Source: CAG-826 sp964546565 (GTDB lineage: Bacteria; Bacillota_I; Bacilli_A; RFN20; CAG-826). Taken from it: DNA of 30,007 nucleotides. The notes under the pieces were generated by a model. It ran no database searches. It was not told the DNA's origin and saw only the letters and a list, made by a program, of their open reading frames with translations. Below, piece by piece: positions 8,146-16,816 of the stretch (the first letter of the stretch is position 1; every line of letters starts with the position of its first letter). Where the stretch lies: positions 1 to 30,007 of the forward strand of contig CAZJKC010000016.1 of NCBI GenBank assembly GCA_964546565.1, in the 5' to 3' direction. Made by a program: the position numbers and the translations under genes.

Positions 8146-10674
8146 ATGAAAAAACGTTTTTTTTATTTCTTAGTAGCGTCCTTGCTTTTAGCAGGATGCG
8201 GCAGTAAAGGGCCAGAGAACCTTATTCCAGAAGGCTTTATCGAAAATCTTGATGGTCAATATTTTAGTGCAGATGGTTCTTTGAATGTCTCAGGTGATAT
8301 AGTTTTGTTCAATGATTTAGAACTCAAAGCGACAAAGTTTCAAGTAGAAACATTTGACGAGTTATTTGATGAAGAAACTAAAGCGGTTGAACATGCCGTA
8401 ACTTATCTTAAAAATGGTAAAGCAAAATATCGCTTGTATTTTAAAGGTGAGAATGGCTTTTATCAACTTCAACTTGAAAAAGAAACCAAAGATGGCTATG
8501 ATTCGGTAGCGACTTTTATGCCATCGATTGAAGAATTTACCGGGGCTTATACAGGATTTGGTGATTCTTATGAAGGTAATATTGTGTATCATATCGGTAA
8601 TGATTTTGATTTTTATAGAGGATACTTCAATATTGGTGTATATTCAAAAAGCATTGATATGATGAATGATGTAAACTATGTTGAATCATTTGTGACTTTT
8701 GATGAATCAGGTATACAAAAAGTAATTTCTATTTGTGATTATGCAGATAATTATGAATATTATAAAGTTAAATTAGGAACAATTGACAATCAAACAGGTC
8801 TTATAGATGTCATTTATGATTCATATTTAGCCTTCTATCATGACCCGATGTATTTGACTTATCCTTTTTATTCTAACGAAGGTTCGGTAGCGGCTAGTGT
8901 CATCAATCCCAGTGAAAAAAGTATTACTATTGGTGATGTGACTTATTCTTATGAAAGTTCCGTAGATGAAAAAGGACAAGTGGTCACTTTAACTAATGGA
9001 GCTTCCACTATTGAAACGCGTCCGACGCAATATGGTATGACTTGGAGTAAAGATGGGACAGTAATTGAATATGCTTTCGATTCGGTCATGTATTTATTAG
9101 GCGATTATCAATACAAAGATTCATTATATTCATTGACTATGAATGATGATTTAACCGATTATGCATTAAGTATTGATGGACAAGAAAAAGAAATTACATA
9201 TGCTTTATTTAATCATCAAAAAGCTATAAAAGTTTCAATTAATAGCAAAGATGTATATTTTACACCATATAAAACGGGCATCGCTATTATGGCAAGTGAT
9301 GGTCAAGATGACTTATTCTATATTAATGAACAAGCTTTCTTAACAATTTATAACAATTCCTTTGTTAGTAAGAGCTTTGATGATTATGAAACAATATCAA
9401 TTGATAGTGATTTTAAGGTTTCATATAAGTCCGAAACAGCTCAAGGATATTTAATATACAATCCCGCTTTAGAATATCCATATTTAGAATTCTCTTTAGC
9501 TAATAAGGATTATGTTTTAACGATTCTTGAAGCCGCGACCGGAATTGCTCAACTAACTGAGGGTAATAATTCAAAAGATTTCTTTGTAGAAAGCAGTGTT
9601 ACCGATTTGTATCATAGCTATACTTCTCATCATGAAACAGAATTAATTATTAATAAGGATTCGTTATCTTATTATGGTGAAGAAAATATTAAGTATGAAC
9701 TCGAAGCATTTTATTCTACATTCTCATATAGTTACGTGATGGCTATTAATTTTGAAAGTGAGAGTAGAAATAGTAAATGTCAAGCTTTCGCTAATGAAGG
9801 ATTAATTGCCGTCGATGAAATAAAAGGGCTCTTAAATGCTCATACAACTATTTATATTGATGTTGATTACTTTGCTGAATTAGTTGGCGAATATTATTTA
9901 GATGGCACATATGGTCCAGAAAAATTTGTCTTAACAAGTGATGGTCATTTTTATGCCGATACTTTAAATTCCACTAATGATGGTTTAATTAAAGATGTTG
10001 AATATGAGTATTCATTAAAGATGACATATGATTATTATGGTGGAGCTTATCCAACGATTGTTTTCTATCGTGATGGTGGTCAATCATTAGACCTTGTCAA
10101 ACAAAACAATGCTTTGGTCGTTGGCGGCTCATTACCTTATGTTGCTGATTATTTATTTGAATATAATGGCGTTTATATTTTAAATGAATCCGTTATTGAA
10201 TTAAGAGCCAATGCCTTATATGTTGATGGCACACAAGCTACTATTAGCGAAGTTATTGCGAATGAAGATGGCTCAACATCTATTAAAGCAATGGTAAACT
10301 TTATTAGTTATACATATACCTTTAATCAAGATGATGAAGGAAAATATGTAGTTTCTGATAGTGATTCTGAAAATAAATATCGTCAATCAAACTTTGATTT
10401 TGATTCTTTAGTTGATGAATATACTACAGATAGTGGATCATATACTGTTTCCTTTAATTATTATTTAGGATCGGAAATTGTCAGCGGATACTCGTTGTCG
10501 GATGGAATATTGACAACTTCTACATATTCAATTGTTTTCTATGAAGGACATTTAGCATTAAAGTTCACATTAGGATTTGATACAGTATATGTTTATGCTA
10601 GTGAATCAGGTAATGTGTTAGAAGTGGCTGGTTCTAGCCTTCCACCTCTTCCACCAGCACCTCCTATTCTTTAA
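8146..10674 (+). CDS. Large repeat-containing surface lipoprotein
   Basis: An 842-residue lipoprotein. The signal peptide runs MKKRFFYFLVASLLLAGC with lipobox LLAGC, so Cys18 should be lipidated and the rest anchored outside. The body looks all-beta and is built from diverged modules that each open with a Leu/Phe-x-Gly-x-Tyr-type turn: LDGQYFSADG, FTGAYTGFGD, LLGDYQYKDS, LVGEYYLDGT and FEYNGVYILN. Strand-turn patterns such as FVLTSDGHFYAD recur. The C-terminus ends in a proline-rich tail (PPLPPAPP). A site AAGGGAGG precedes the ATG. I know no function; binding of a host or environmental ligand is only a guess from architecture. Confidence 0.85.
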   Translation: MKKRFFYFLVASLLLAGCGSKGPENLIPEGFIENLDGQYFSADGSLNVSGDIVLFNDLELKATKFQVETFDELFDEETKAVEHAVTYLKNGKAKYRLYFKGENGFYQLQLEKETKDGYDSVATFMPSIEEFTGAYTGFGDSYEGNIVYHIGNDFDFYRGYFNIGVYSKSIDMMNDVNYVESFVTFDESGIQKVISICDYADNYEYYKVKLGTIDNQTGLIDVIYDSYLAFYHDPMYLTYPFYSNEGSVAASVINPSEKSITIGDVTYSYESSVDEKGQVVTLTNGASTIETRPTQYGMTWSKDGTVIEYAFDSVMYLLGDYQYKDSLYSLTMNDDLTDYALSIDGQEKEITYALFNHQKAIKVSINSKDVYFTPYKTGIAIMASDGQDDLFYINEQAFLTIYNNSFVSKSFDDYETISIDSDFKVSYKSETAQGYLIYNPALEYPYLEFSLANKDYVLTILEAATGIAQLTEGNNSKDFFVESSVTDLYHSYTSHHETELIINKDSLSYYGEENIKYELEAFYSTFSYSYVMAINFESESRNSKCQAFANEGLIAVDEIKGLLNAHTTIYIDVDYFAELVGEYYLDGTYGPEKFVLTSDGHFYADTLNSTNDGLIKDVEYEYSLKMTYDYYGGAYPTIVFYRDGGQSLDLVKQNNALVVGGSLPYVADYLFEYNGVYILNESVIELRANALYVDGTQATISEVIANEDGSTSIKAMVNFISYTYTFNQDDEGKYVVSDSDSENKYRQSNFDFDSLVDEYTTDSGSYTVSFNYYLGSEIVSGYSLSDGILTTSTYSIVFYEGHLALKFTLGFDTVYVYASESGNVLEVAGSSLPPLPPAPPIL

Positions 10675-10704
10675 TAAAAGTAATAGACGTGAGGAATCAA
10701 AAAA

Positions 10705-11040
10705 ATGAAAGGACTTAATGAATATCAAGACGCCGCATATGAATTTGCTAGTGAGCAAGGTCGAAGCAATGTTGTTTTAAATGGCGTATTAGGATTGAGT
10801 GGCGAATCGGGAGAATGTGCTGATATTGTTAAAAAGCACCTTTTTCAAGGACACGAAATGAATAAAGATAAACTTAAAGATGAATTAGGAGATGTCTTAT
10901 GGTATGTTGCTTTAACAGCAAAAGGATTAGGACTTACTTTAGAAGATATTGCTCAATATAATATCGAAAAATTATCGAAAAGATATCCGACCGGTCATTT
11001 CCGTGTTGAAGATTCTCGCCATCGTCAAGGAGATAAATAA
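10705..11040 (+). CDS. MazG-like nucleotide pyrophosphohydrolase
   Basis: A 111-residue all-alpha NTP pyrophosphohydrolase, single-domain type. The metal-binding signature ExxE (Glu34, Glu37 in GLSGESGECAD) followed by ExxD (Glu60, Asp63 in DELGDVLWYV) is intact. Family members remove non-canonical or excess (d)NTPs; the exact substrate is not visible. It follows the lipoprotein gene by 30 bases and stops two bases from the convergent HAD gene, so its transcript must run into that gene's 3' end, where a hairpin lies. Confidence 0.9.
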   Translation: MKGLNEYQDAAYEFASEQGRSNVVLNGVLGLSGESGECADIVKKHLFQGHEMNKDKLKDELGDVLWYVALTAKGLGLTLEDIAQYNIEKLSKRYPTGHFRVEDSRHRQGDK

Positions 11041-11042
11041 TA

Positions 11043-11897
11043 TTATTTAAATAAATCTTTATGGTGTGATAGCAAATAGTTTATCACACCATTTTCATTA
11101 TGGGAAAAACTAGTCAATATTTGCGCATTCTTTTTGACAGTCGCGCGGGCATTGATCATCGCAACACCTTCAGACGCCATTTCAAGCATAGGGATATCAT
11201 TTTCAGCATCACCAAACGCTATAGTACATTTCTTATCAATACCATATAACTCTGATATGAATTGCAATGCATGTCCTTTATTAGCAATTTTTAATGATAC
11301 TTCGATAGTGGTTATGCCGTCATATGTGCCCCAATTATAGAATAATAAATCATGATATTTGTCTTGGCTTATGATTTTAAAAAACGGACCATAATCTTTT
11401 TCATATACTTGAAAAGAAGCGTTTAATATATCTTCAAAAACAACTTCATTGAGCATTCCTTCCAAATGTTTAACTAAATGATTTTTATGAATTATCCAAA
11501 AAGGAATTTTCTCTTCATGATACGTATAAATAGTGTAAAGAGAATTAGCTAAACAAGCTTCGATAAAAGGAGATACTTCTAAAAACAATTCTTGAAATGT
11601 TTTTAATGGTATAGAAAAAGTATAAGCATGATGAATGGTTTCTTCGTTTTCTTTGATATACACTATCGCGGCGCCATTAGAAACGGAAATAGGGGTGTTA
11701 TATAAAGATAATTGTTTAACATATTCAAATAATCCTTGATATGGACGGCCAGAGTTTATTAAAAAAAGATGATTGTTTTGTATGATTCTTTTAATATATT
11801 CTTGGCTTTCATTGGTTATTTCTTTTTGGGAATTTAAAAGGGTATCATCTAAATCGACACTTATTAAGTATCTTTTTTGGCGAGATTTTGCTATCAT
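11043..11897 (-). CDS. Cof-type HAD family sugar/nucleotide phosphatase
   Basis: A 284-residue HAD phosphatase, class IIB cap. Motif I is SVDLDDTLL (Asp15 nucleophile, Asp17), motif II NSGRPYQG, a conserved Lys in ANKGHALQF, and motif IV FGDAENDIPML. Members typically dephosphorylate sugar phosphates, PLP or FMN; specificity cannot be read from motifs. The start ATG 11897 has GAGGTGA eight bases upstream. The gene converges on the MazG-like gene with a two-base gap, and its last codons carry a hairpin that probably ends the opposing transcript. Confidence 0.92.
   Translation of the reverse strand: MIAKSRQKRYLISVDLDDTLLNSQKEITNESQEYIKRIIQNNHLFLINSGRPYQGLFEYVKQLSLYNTPISVSNGAAIVYIKENEETIHHAYTFSIPLKTFQELFLEVSPFIEACLANSLYTIYTYHEEKIPFWIIHKNHLVKHLEGMLNEVVFEDILNASFQVYEKDYGPFFKIISQDKYHDLLFYNWGTYDGITTIEVSLKIANKGHALQFISELYGIDKKCTIAFGDAENDIPMLEMASEGVAMINARATVKKNAQILTSFSHNENGVINYLLSHHKDLFK
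11061..11095 (+). terminator. Plus-strand terminator hidden in HAD coding end
   Basis: Perfect 11-bp inverted repeat (11061-11071 with 11082-11092), 10-base loop, followed by a short T-run (11092-11095) on the plus strand. It lies inside the last codons of the minus-strand HAD gene, just where the MazG transcript needs to end. The short T-run makes strength uncertain. Confidence 0.55.
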
Positions 11898-12045
11898 CGA
11901 AAATCACCTCGTCAATAGTATAAAATATTTTGCTATAAAAAATTAAAATAATTGAATATAGCTTGGAGATTAATAAGTAGGCTTTTGCTTTTTTTATTGT
12001 TCGTTTATGAACGCAAAATTAGAAAATTTAAAAATGATTTTTGCA

Positions 12046-12065
12046 TTTTACTCTATAGAGTAAAA
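12046..12065. promoter_or_regulatory. Perfect 20-bp palindromic operator candidate
   Basis: TTTTACTCTATAGAGTAAAA is a perfect palindrome centred between 12055 and 12056. It covers the -35 position of the promoter whose extended -10 is at 12074-12082, so a dimeric repressor bound here would block the dCMP deaminase/ECF operon. It lies in the 215-base gap between divergent genes and could also influence the HAD gene. The regulator is not identifiable. Confidence 0.55.
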
Positions 12066-12073
12066 AGAAACTA

Positions 12074-12082
12074 TGTTATAAT
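12074..12082 (+). promoter_or_regulatory. Extended -10 promoter of the dCMP deaminase/ECF operon
   Basis: TGT then TATAAT (12077-12082) is a consensus extended -10 element 30 bases before the start codon. The -35 position falls within the 20-bp palindrome and is not a consensus hexamer. Confidence 0.7.
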
Positions 12083-12112
12083 ATAGCCCGATGAATAGGA
12101 CGTGATGAATGA

Positions 12113-12586
12113 ATGAAAAGAGAAAATTATATTTCATGGGATGAGTATTTTATGGGGATTGCCTTTTTATCGGCTATGCGGAGTAAAGATCCTTCTACTC
12201 AAGTTGGAGCATGTATAGTTGATAATGACCATAAAGTTGTATCTATCGGCTATAACGGTATGCCTATTGGCTGTGATGATGATAAAATGCCATGGGGGCA
12301 TGGTGAAGGTTTAGAATCAAAATATTTATATGTTTGTCACGCCGAATTTAACGCTATCTTAAATATTCGTAGTGCCTCATTAAAAGGCTGCACGATATAT
12401 GTATCTTTATTTCCTTGTAATGAATGTGCAAAAGCGATTATTCAAACAGGGATTAAAGAAGTTGTTTATGTTTCTGATAAATATGGACATAGTGATGAAT
12501 TTAAAGCAAGTAAAGCCATGTTTGATATGTGTGGCGTAAAGTATCGGAAATTTGAAGGACGCTTACCAAACATTAATTTTAAATAA
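12113..12586 (+). CDS. Deoxycytidylate deaminase (ComEB type)
   Basis: A 157-residue zinc deaminase converting dCMP to dUMP, feeding dTMP synthesis. Seen: the catalytic HAE motif (His76, Glu78 in CHAEFNAILN) and the zinc-binding PCNEC (Cys102, Cys105), with the TQVGACIVD and GYNGMPIGCDDD segments typical of dCMP deaminases. The product is full length. It is the first gene after the palindrome-controlled promoter; ecfA1 follows after 29 bases, suggesting co-transcription with the transporter genes. Family assignment is firm. Confidence 0.93.
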   Translation: MKRENYISWDEYFMGIAFLSAMRSKDPSTQVGACIVDNDHKVVSIGYNGMPIGCDDDKMPWGHGEGLESKYLYVCHAEFNAILNIRSASLKGCTIYVSLFPCNECAKAIIQTGIKEVVYVSDKYGHSDEFKASKAMFDMCGVKYRKFEGRLPNINFK

Positions 12587-12615
12587 TTATATTTTAAGAA
12601 AAGGAGGATGATTTT

Positions 12616-13437
12616 ATGCCTGCAATTGAAGTTGAAAATTTATCATTTAGTTATGATCAAAATCAAGATGCTATTCATCATCTTTCTTTTACTATTGATG
12701 AAGGAAAATATGTCTCGATAGTGGGACATAATGGCTCAGGTAAATCGACATTAGCCAAATTATTATTAGGATTGCTAGATGCTAAAGAAGGGACCATTAA
12801 AATATTTGATGAAATTCTTAATGATCAAACGTGCAATCATATTCGGCAAAGAGTGGGTATTGTTTTCCAAAATCCTGATAATCAATTTATTGGCTCAACA
12901 GTTGCGGAAGATATTGCCTTTGGCTTAGAAAATAGACAAATTCCGCATGAAGAAATTGTAAAATTAATTAAAGAGTTTTCGATAAAAGTTAACATGGAAA
13001 ATTTTTTAGATAAAGAGCCGGGAAACTTATCAGGAGGGCAAAAACAAAGAGTTGCTATTGCGGGTGTTTTAGCGATGCATCCAGATATTGTGATGTTCGA
13101 TGAAGCAACAGTTATGCTTGATCCTAAAGGTCGTTTTGAAATTCGTCAAATTATTAATAAAATGAGAGAAGAACAACCGCAATTAACTATTGTTTCTATT
13201 ACTCATGATATGGAAGAAGCACTTCTTTCAGATGAGGTTATTGTCATGGACCATGGGGCTATTGTCAATAAAGGATGCCCTTTAGATGTTTTTAAAAATG
13301 AGGCGTTGTTAAACGCTATCGATTTAAAAATGCCTTTTTTATTAGATTTACAATCGCAACTTGCACAAAAAGGTATTGAATTACCCAAAACGTTAGATAT
13401 TGAAGAGATGGTGAATAATATATGTCAATTAAAGTAA
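12616..13437 (+). CDS. ecfA1: ECF transporter ATPase A1
   Basis: ABC ATPase of the energy-coupling-factor module that powers vitamin and cobalt/nickel uptake with interchangeable S components. Walker A GHNGSGKST at residues 37-45, Q-loop FQNPDNQF, signature LSGGQ at 138-142, Walker B IVMFDEAT at 158-165, and switch His in SITHDMEEA. The FQNPDNQF Q-loop is the EcfA1 hallmark. The usual LDEATSMLDP is FDEATVMLDP here, a mild change. The 273-residue length is normal. Behind AAGGAGGA; overlaps ecfA2 by 16 bases. Confidence 0.95.
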   Translation: MPAIEVENLSFSYDQNQDAIHHLSFTIDEGKYVSIVGHNGSGKSTLAKLLLGLLDAKEGTIKIFDEILNDQTCNHIRQRVGIVFQNPDNQFIGSTVAEDIAFGLENRQIPHEEIVKLIKEFSIKVNMENFLDKEPGNLSGGQKQRVAIAGVLAMHPDIVMFDEATVMLDPKGRFEIRQIINKMREEQPQLTIVSITHDMEEALLSDEVIVMDHGAIVNKGCPLDVFKNEALLNAIDLKMPFLLDLQSQLAQKGIELPKTLDIEEMVNNICQLK

Positions 13438-14276
13438 AGAATTTATCATACATTTATTCTCCAAAGACCCCTTTTGCTTATGAAGCATTAAATCATATTG
13501 ATTTAGAAATTCAAAAGGGAAGTTTTACCGCTATTGTGGGACACACGGGATCAGGAAAAAGTACTTTGATTCAGCATTTTAATGCTCTTTTATTACCTAA
13601 TGAAGGCAGTGTGGAAGTTGAAGATTATTATATTGATGCTAAAACAAAATTAAAAAATATTAAGTTATTGCGTAGTAAAGTGGGCATTGTTTTTCAATTT
13701 CCTGAATATCAATTGTTTGAAAGTACCGTTGAAAAAGATGTCATGTTTGGACCGAAAAATTTTGGCATGAGTGAAGATGATGCGTTAAAAAAAGCGCACG
13801 AAGCTTTAAAAATGGTAGGTATTGATAGTTCTTATTATAATAAATCACCTTTTGATTTATCAGGTGGTGAAAAAAGACGAGTGGCTATCGCTGGTATTTT
13901 AGCTATGGAGCCTAAAACTTTGGTCTTGGATGAACCTACAGCCGGATTAGACCCTCAAGGTATTAAAGAGATTATGAGTGTCTTTAAAAAGATAAATGAG
14001 CGTGGTGTGACTATAATATTAGTAAGTCATGATATGGACGTTGTTTTAGAGTATGCAAGCGATGTTATCGTTTTAGAAAATGGTGTTGTAAAGAAAAAAT
14101 GTCCTATTTCGAAGCTTTTCAATGATGAAAATTTTGCAAGTTATTCATTAGAAATGCCAAAAGTATTAGAATTTGCGCAAAGATTAATCGCTAAAGGATT
14201 TTCTCTTGATTTATCAAAAATTAAGAATGTCGCTTCTTTAGCAGAAGAAATTGCCTGTAAAGTAGGTGATAAGTAA
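13422..14276 (+). CDS. ecfA2: ECF transporter ATPase A2
   Basis: Second ATPase of the ECF module, 284 residues. Walker A GHTGSGKST at 40-48, Q-loop FQFPEYQLFEST (the EcfA2 form), signature LSGGE at 146-150, Walker B VLDEPTAGLDP at 168-178, switch VSHDMD. It heterodimerises with EcfA1. It starts within ecfA1 and ends at TAATG, so ecfT is translationally coupled. No substrate-binding S component is in the window, as expected for a shared (group II) module. Confidence 0.95.
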   Translation: MSIKVKNLSYIYSPKTPFAYEALNHIDLEIQKGSFTAIVGHTGSGKSTLIQHFNALLLPNEGSVEVEDYYIDAKTKLKNIKLLRSKVGIVFQFPEYQLFESTVEKDVMFGPKNFGMSEDDALKKAHEALKMVGIDSSYYNKSPFDLSGGEKRRVAIAGILAMEPKTLVLDEPTAGLDPQGIKEIMSVFKKINERGVTIILVSHDMDVVLEYASDVIVLENGVVKKKCPISKLFNDENFASYSLEMPKVLEFAQRLIAKGFSLDLSKIKNVASLAEEIACKVGDK

Positions 14277-15133
14277 TGAATGAAACAACTTTAGGGCGTT
14301 ATATGCCATATGACACTTTTATTCATCGCTTGGATCCACGAAATAAGCTTTTAGCGTTGATTCTTTTGATGATTCCGATTTTTTTATCTTTTGCTAATCC
14401 CGAAACTAATTTTATTATTTATGGTGTAATGGCTATTGTTTTTTATATCTTGATGCGCATTGCGCATATTCGCTTATCGATGATTTTTAAACAATTAAAA
14501 ACCTTGTGGGTGATGATGCTTTTCATTCTTATTATTAATTTGATTTTTATTAAAGATGAGAGTTATGGAATTATAACGATTCCGCAGACGGGGATAGTTA
14601 TTACTATTAAAGCCATATATGATACTGTTTTTATTGCTTTACGTTTGGTCTTAATGGTGGCTTTGTCAACTATTTTAACATCGACTACTAAACCGCTTGA
14701 TTTAACCTTTGCGTTAGAGTGGTATTTAACCCCTTTAAAAGTATTTCATTTTCCAACTGTAGAAATTGCTATGACGATTTCTTTAGCGTTACGATTTATT
14801 CCGACTTTTATTGATGAAACTAATCGTATTATGAAAGCACAAGCATCACGGGGAGTCGATTTTGCTCATGGAAAATTAAAAGAAAAAATGAAAGCTATTA
14901 TTTCCTTGATTATCCCTTTGTTATCTTCAGCCTTACAAAAAAGTGAAGATTTAGCCAATGCTTTAGTGGCACGTGGATATGATCCGGAGAAAAAAAGGAC
15001 GCATTACCGTATTGTTAAATGGCATTTTGCTGATACTTTTTGTCTTTTATTATCTATGATATATTTAGGAGCGATGATTACATGTGCTTCATTACATATT
15101 GATGTTTTTAATATTATAAAGGGGTGGTTTTAA
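14276..15133 (+). CDS. ecfT: ECF transporter transmembrane subunit T
   Basis: Membrane scaffold joining the EcfA1/A2 ATPases to S components, 285 residues. Several transmembrane helices lie in residues 22-130 and one near 255-278. Two coupling motifs in the cytosolic arm are visible: ASRG at 190-193, where the usual Ala-Arg-Gly reads Ser-Arg-Gly, and VARGYD at 231-236. It starts at the TAATG junction with ecfA2 and ends at another TAATG with truA, so the five genes from dCMP deaminase to truA form one operon. Confidence 0.94.
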   Translation: MNETTLGRYMPYDTFIHRLDPRNKLLALILLMIPIFLSFANPETNFIIYGVMAIVFYILMRIAHIRLSMIFKQLKTLWVMMLFILIINLIFIKDESYGIITIPQTGIVITIKAIYDTVFIALRLVLMVALSTILTSTTKPLDLTFALEWYLTPLKVFHFPTVEIAMTISLALRFIPTFIDETNRIMKAQASRGVDFAHGKLKEKMKAIISLIIPLLSSALQKSEDLANALVARGYDPEKKRTHYRIVKWHFADTFCLLLSMIYLGAMITCASLHIDVFNIIKGWF

Positions 15134-16668
15134 TGCCTCGTTATTTAGCAAAAGTTGCTTATGATGGTACTTGCTATATTGGATACCAAAAGCAAAGCTG
15201 TGGACAAACGATACAGAATGCAATTGAAAATGTCATATCGCGTATTTTAAATACTTCAATAACGATATATGCTTCAGGTCGGACTGATGCCGGAGTCCAC
15301 GCTACAGGGCAAACTTTTCATTTTGATAGTCCTAAAGAATTGGATACGGATAGGTTTATTTATAGTATTAATTGCTTATTACCTAAAGATATTCATCTTA
15401 TAAGTTTAATCTTGGTTGATGATGCTTTTCACGCGCGTTTATCCGCAATCGCTAAAAAATATGTTTATCGTATTCATCAAGGCTTATATAGCCCATTTCT
15501 TAATAATTACGCTTATCAATTAAATAAATGTCTTAATGTGAAAAATATGCAGAATGCCGCTAATACATTTATTGGGGAGCATAATTTTCAAAATTTTACT
15601 TCCAAAGAAGAAGATGAAAGAAATTTTGTAAGAATGATATATGTTTTACAAATTGAAAAGAAAAATCAAGATATTGAAATTACTATCATTGGCAATGGAT
15701 TTATGCGTTATATGATTAGGATGATTGTTGGAACTCTTGTGGCTATTGGCCAAGGTAAAGAAAGTATTGATTTTGTCAAAAACAATATTGATAATCAGTT
15801 ACCACGTAGAGTTATTTCATATAAAGCTCCAGCACAAGGATTATTTTTAGAAAAAGTATTTTATAAAGAACTGATGGATGTTAATTATCACACGCATACT
15901 TCAAGATGTGGTCATGCAAGTGGAAGCGATGAAGAGTATGTTCTATCCGCCATTAAAGCAGGGGTCAAACATTTAGGCTTTAGCGACCATATTTTTTATC
16001 CTGATTTAAAAAATGAACCATTTGAAAATGTTCGTGGTGATTATTCTTTAATGGATGATTATTTGAATTCTTTGACAAAATTGAAAGAAAAATATCGTGA
16101 TCAAATAACCATTGAAATTGGTTTTGAAGCAGAATATTATCCTGATTATGAATGGTATTATCGTGATTTAGTTGAAAATAAAAAAGTTGATTATTTAATT
16201 CTCGGTCAACACTTTATTCGGGAAAATGGTGTTACGAGTCATTTTCTTTTTGATCCTCAAGATAAAAAAGGTATAAGGCTATATTGTGATGCATTAATTA
16301 GAGGAATGAAAACGGGTGTTTATCGCTATGTAGCACATCCTGACTTATATATGGCAGGATATGAGCAATTTGATGAAACAGCTCAATCTATTGCACGTGA
16401 AATATGCCAAGCTTCACTTGAGTATGATATTCCTTTAGAAATTAATCTCGGTGGATTAAGAAAAGGATTACATACATATGAAAAATCAAAACAAAAAAGA
16501 TTCTTGTATCCCCATTATGATTTTTGGAAAGTTGTGAGCGAATATGGGTGTAAAGTTGTTATAGGAGTCGATGCTCATTGTCCTAAAGATTTTACTAATG
16601 AAATGCTTTTTTTAGCAATGGATTTAATAGAGAAATTACATTTAAATTATGTTACTAAAATCGGATAA
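15133..16668 (+). CDS. truA: TruA pseudouridine synthase fused to PHP histidinol-phosphatase domain
   Basis: A 511-residue fusion. Residues 1-247 form a complete TruA, which makes pseudouridine at tRNA positions 38-40, with catalytic Asp52 in GRTDAGVHATGQ and the C-terminal RVISYKAPAQGLFLEKVFY. Residues 248-511 form a complete PHP-family histidinol-phosphatase-like domain: NYHTHTSRCGHA metal ligands, GFSDHIF, GFEAEYYPDY, LGQHF, AHPDLY and GVDAHCP. The join, KELMDVNYHTH, has almost no linker, as if a stop codon between neighbouring genes was lost. Met248 (ATG at 15874) could still be an internal start but has no clear binding site. ATG 15133 overlaps the ecfT stop. Neither enzyme role is tested, and the phosphatase substrate is uncertain because no his genes are present here. 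Confidence 0.92.
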   Translation: MPRYLAKVAYDGTCYIGYQKQSCGQTIQNAIENVISRILNTSITIYASGRTDAGVHATGQTFHFDSPKELDTDRFIYSINCLLPKDIHLISLILVDDAFHARLSAIAKKYVYRIHQGLYSPFLNNYAYQLNKCLNVKNMQNAANTFIGEHNFQNFTSKEEDERNFVRMIYVLQIEKKNQDIEITIIGNGFMRYMIRMIVGTLVAIGQGKESIDFVKNNIDNQLPRRVISYKAPAQGLFLEKVFYKELMDVNYHTHTSRCGHASGSDEEYVLSAIKAGVKHLGFSDHIFYPDLKNEPFENVRGDYSLMDDYLNSLTKLKEKYRDQITIEIGFEAEYYPDYEWYYRDLVENKKVDYLILGQHFIRENGVTSHFLFDPQDKKGIRLYCDALIRGMKTGVYRYVAHPDLYMAGYEQFDETAQSIAREICQASLEYDIPLEINLGGLRKGLHTYEKSKQKRFLYPHYDFWKVVSEYGCKVVIGVDAHCPKDFTNEMLFLAMDLIEKLHLNYVTKIG

Positions 16669-16719
16669 TTAGGGTGTCTTAACAAGCGATAAAAAAATTA
16701 ACGAAAATGTAAAAAAATA

Positions 16720-16748
16720 TTGACAAATTAAAAGTATATATATATTAT
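16720..16748 (+). promoter_or_regulatory. Consensus promoter for rplM-rpsI
   Basis: TTGACA (16720-16725), 17-base spacer, TATTAT (16743-16748). This is the best canonical promoter in the window, fitting for ribosomal protein genes, and transcription would begin just before the structured leader. Confidence 0.85.
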
Positions 16749-16754
16749 TTTATG

Positions 16755-16795
16755 TGGCACTATTGCCAAGATTGTAGTCCCGGTAAGAATACAAT
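16755..16795 (+). ncRNA. Probable L13 ribosomal-protein leader
   Basis: Between promoter and rplM lie two short stems: TGGCA/TGCCA (16755-16759 with 16764-16768) and ATTGTA/TACAAT (16771-16776 with 16790-16795) closing a loop with GTCCCGG. Position and this arrangement fit the L13 leader of Bacillota, in which L13 is thought to bind its own mRNA and repress. Recognition is by eye; a covariance-model search would decide. Confidence 0.6.
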
Positions 16796-16816
16796 TTGGT
16801 AGGAGGAAATGAAATT

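Noticed and set aside
12046..12065. Rho-independent terminator
   Set aside because: There is no loop and no T-run, and it lies upstream of both divergent genes; an operator is the better reading.
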